Source of the DNA: Pseudoips prasinana | Taxonomy: Eukaryota > Arthropoda > Insecta > Lepidoptera > Nolidae | Length of the DNA stretch: 64,000 nucleotides | Direction of reading: 5' to 3' | Assembly: GCA_951640165.1 (NCBI GenBank) | Contig: OX621246.1 | Location: 9,511,001 to 9,575,000 of the forward strand | In this document: piece by piece, positions 62,362-64,000 of the stretch | How the letters are laid out: every line of letters starts with the position of its first letter | How positions within the stretch are numbered: the stretch's first letter is position 1 | Notes under the pieces: model-generated | Told to the model about the DNA's origin: nothing | Seen by the model: only the letters and a program-made list of their open reading frames with translations | Database searches by the model: none | Translations under genes and position numbers: made by a program

Positions 62362-64000
62362 ATGGTGTAGCTCTTTTGTCTGACCGACACAGGCTATCAT
62401 AATTATTATAACCTATTGAGTTTATTTTATCTGAACTCAATATTGAACAAAATGTTTATTGTTATCAACTTAATAGTAACTACATAACTACTCATTTTGT
62501 TAAATCTGCAAAGCACGAGTTGGCTTGTGTTAAGAGGTTCCGCTCGTCCACTCGGCATTACGCAAATAACTAACAATGTGAAATAAGAAAATTAACAAAA
62601 ATTAAAAAAGTCGACTGACCGATGTCAACCGATTCGAACAAAGAAAAAGCTTTCTCCTTGAAAGCTTTCTCTGTCGAATAAAAATAGAATCTTTCAAATC
62701 GGCCTATCATATTTGAAAAAAAAATATACAGTCGAATTGATTACCTACTTCTTTTTAAAAGTCGGTTACTTAGAAAAGCATTATAGTAACGTTTTTTAGT
62801 CTTGGAAATATCATTAATTTAAATATGTAGTATTAAAATATCAAGTTAATAGTCACATTAGAATTAATTATCTTTACTTAAGTACGACTATAAGGCTCTT
62901 GCGGGTGTGAAAGCTAAGACAACCAATCAAAAACGTTTGTTATGACTTTTAAGTACAAACAGCAACTTTACCAGGTTATCACTTATAAGAACGCTGTAGC
63001 ATGCGTCAACTGAACCACGCTGTCAGATGATATCAACACAACATTGTCTTTAAACTTTCGCGTAATCGAGTTGCCGTGTGGTACAAGGTGCAGTAAACTT
63101 GGATACTAAAACTTATCAAGTATTACTAAAGTGTTTGTGTTACCGTTAATGTTGGTGACGCGTTACCGTACATATTACCCAGGTATTTTGCACATTTACC
63201 TTGACTGCGTGTTGGAGCTAGGGGCCACACAGGACCTCATTATCTACCTAAGAGATAGCGTGTTGCCTTCACTCTCCGCGCCTGATTTCTTTCCGGTCGT
63301 ACGTAGAGAGTGCACATGTACGTATTTGTGCAATGAACCCCTGAGATGGTTAGCTTCTGTTTAGATTTTATCTTATTTGAAATCAACTAAAATGTTCCTA
63401 CCACATTATCTCTGCATCACCTAGACGTGGATTGACAAAAAAATCTTTGGTCATCAAGTCCTAGTTGGAGTTTTATTTAATAAGTTATAAATTTATTGTA
63501 TTTATGGAAGAAATAATTTCTTCACCGCGCGTCTGGCTTATTATTTACTAACCGACTAGTGCCCCTAGCTATGAGCGCCGAAAATAATGCAAATGACGAT
63601 TGACGATTCCAGCATTTTTTTGCACTTACATACTTAATTTGTATAATTTTGGCTCCTATACTCGATTCGATTCGATTCGTTAACCTGGTTATCCTGTAGT
63701 CAGTTGTTACCCTCGCGTGAAAGGGATTATAGCCGGGACAAATACCTTAAATGGCTTTTCGTAGTACGGAACGTAGGTCAGAAAAAATCAATTTGCCATA
63801 ACCTAACTATTGACTAAACACGTAGCCATTTCTTAACTTCGTCTATCGTTTAAACAGCGGTGAGTACAAGAGGCAATAGGTACTTATCCTAAATTAAAAT
63901 TCAAAGTTCATTTATTCCGTAAAAATATTACATTTGTGTTCAATCGTAATTATTTTTACCCTACCGTGCAGAGCATGACGTTGCAGCTACCGAGAAACAC
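62362..64000. other. No recognised feature
   Basis: AT-rich. A 77-residue frame at 63131-63364 has no known domain. A short GATTC run lies at about 63663-63682. CTAGCTATGAGCGCC near 63565 recalls the end of family F, but the match is too short to call. Confidence 0.3.

Noticed and set aside
63536..63580. Another copy of repeat family F
   Set aside because: Only CTAGCTATGAGCGCC matches; too short to support.

Overview
The window looks like non-coding DNA from a moth or butterfly (Lepidoptera): intergenic or deep intronic sequence with no convincing host gene. It is AT-rich, and every open frame is short. The recognisable content is a dense, layered set of repeats of the kinds that fill lepidopteran genomes: tRNA-derived SINEs with ATT tails, short Helitron-like elements ending in CTAG, 5'-truncated non-LTR retrotransposons (LINEs), long-inverted-repeat MITEs and hairpins. 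A short run of the insect telomere motif TTAGG is also present. Class assignments come from reading motifs by eye; family names in databases were not checked. The letters and numerals used for families here are local labels.

Layout. 0-5 kb: a SINE, a LINE C-terminal remnant, two more SINEs and a LINE-tailed non-autonomous element. 5-12.5 kb: three Helitron-like elements, a SINE split by a long-inverted-repeat MITE, a composite repeat carrying a LINE 3' end and a poly-C run, and two near-perfect hairpins. 12.5-20 kb: sparse, with a small open frame carrying a SWIM-type zinc finger (15.7-16.1 kb), LINE fragments and a LINE tail with an RNase H domain (18.7-19.5 kb). 20-31 kb: a second MITE copy, another MITE, a fold-back SINE pair, several SINEs, LINE remnants at 27.0, 28.3 and 30.2 kb, and two tandem Helitron-like elements. 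31-45 kb: mostly featureless AT-rich DNA with a (TA)n tract, a LINE C-terminus at 37 kb, and Helitron, SINE and LINE pieces. 45-64 kb: a decayed LINE at 45.8-46.4 kb, a LINE reverse transcriptase at 51.3-52.4 kb with a Helitron-like element beside its broken end, a LINE tail with a (CA)n tract at 56.3-57.0 kb, tandem duplications, SINEs and more hairpins.

How the parts relate. The LINE fragments are 5'-truncated, frameshifted or stop-containing, so none looks able to move. One non-autonomous family (copies near 4.0, 8.5, 24.8 and 41.7 kb) ends in nearly the same sequence as the 3' coding end of the RTE-like LINE II fragments (14.9, 16.6, 33.7, 42.9, 57.2 kb), which suggests it was mobilised by that LINE. 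Nested insertions (MITE in SINE, LINE end in repeat K, SINE in repeat K) give a relative order of events. No real tRNA or rRNA gene, CRISPR array or operon is visible, and I found no clear new biological system. The most unusual signal is the number of near-perfect inverted repeats with very short spacers, led by a 36-bp perfect hairpin at 12.35 kb.
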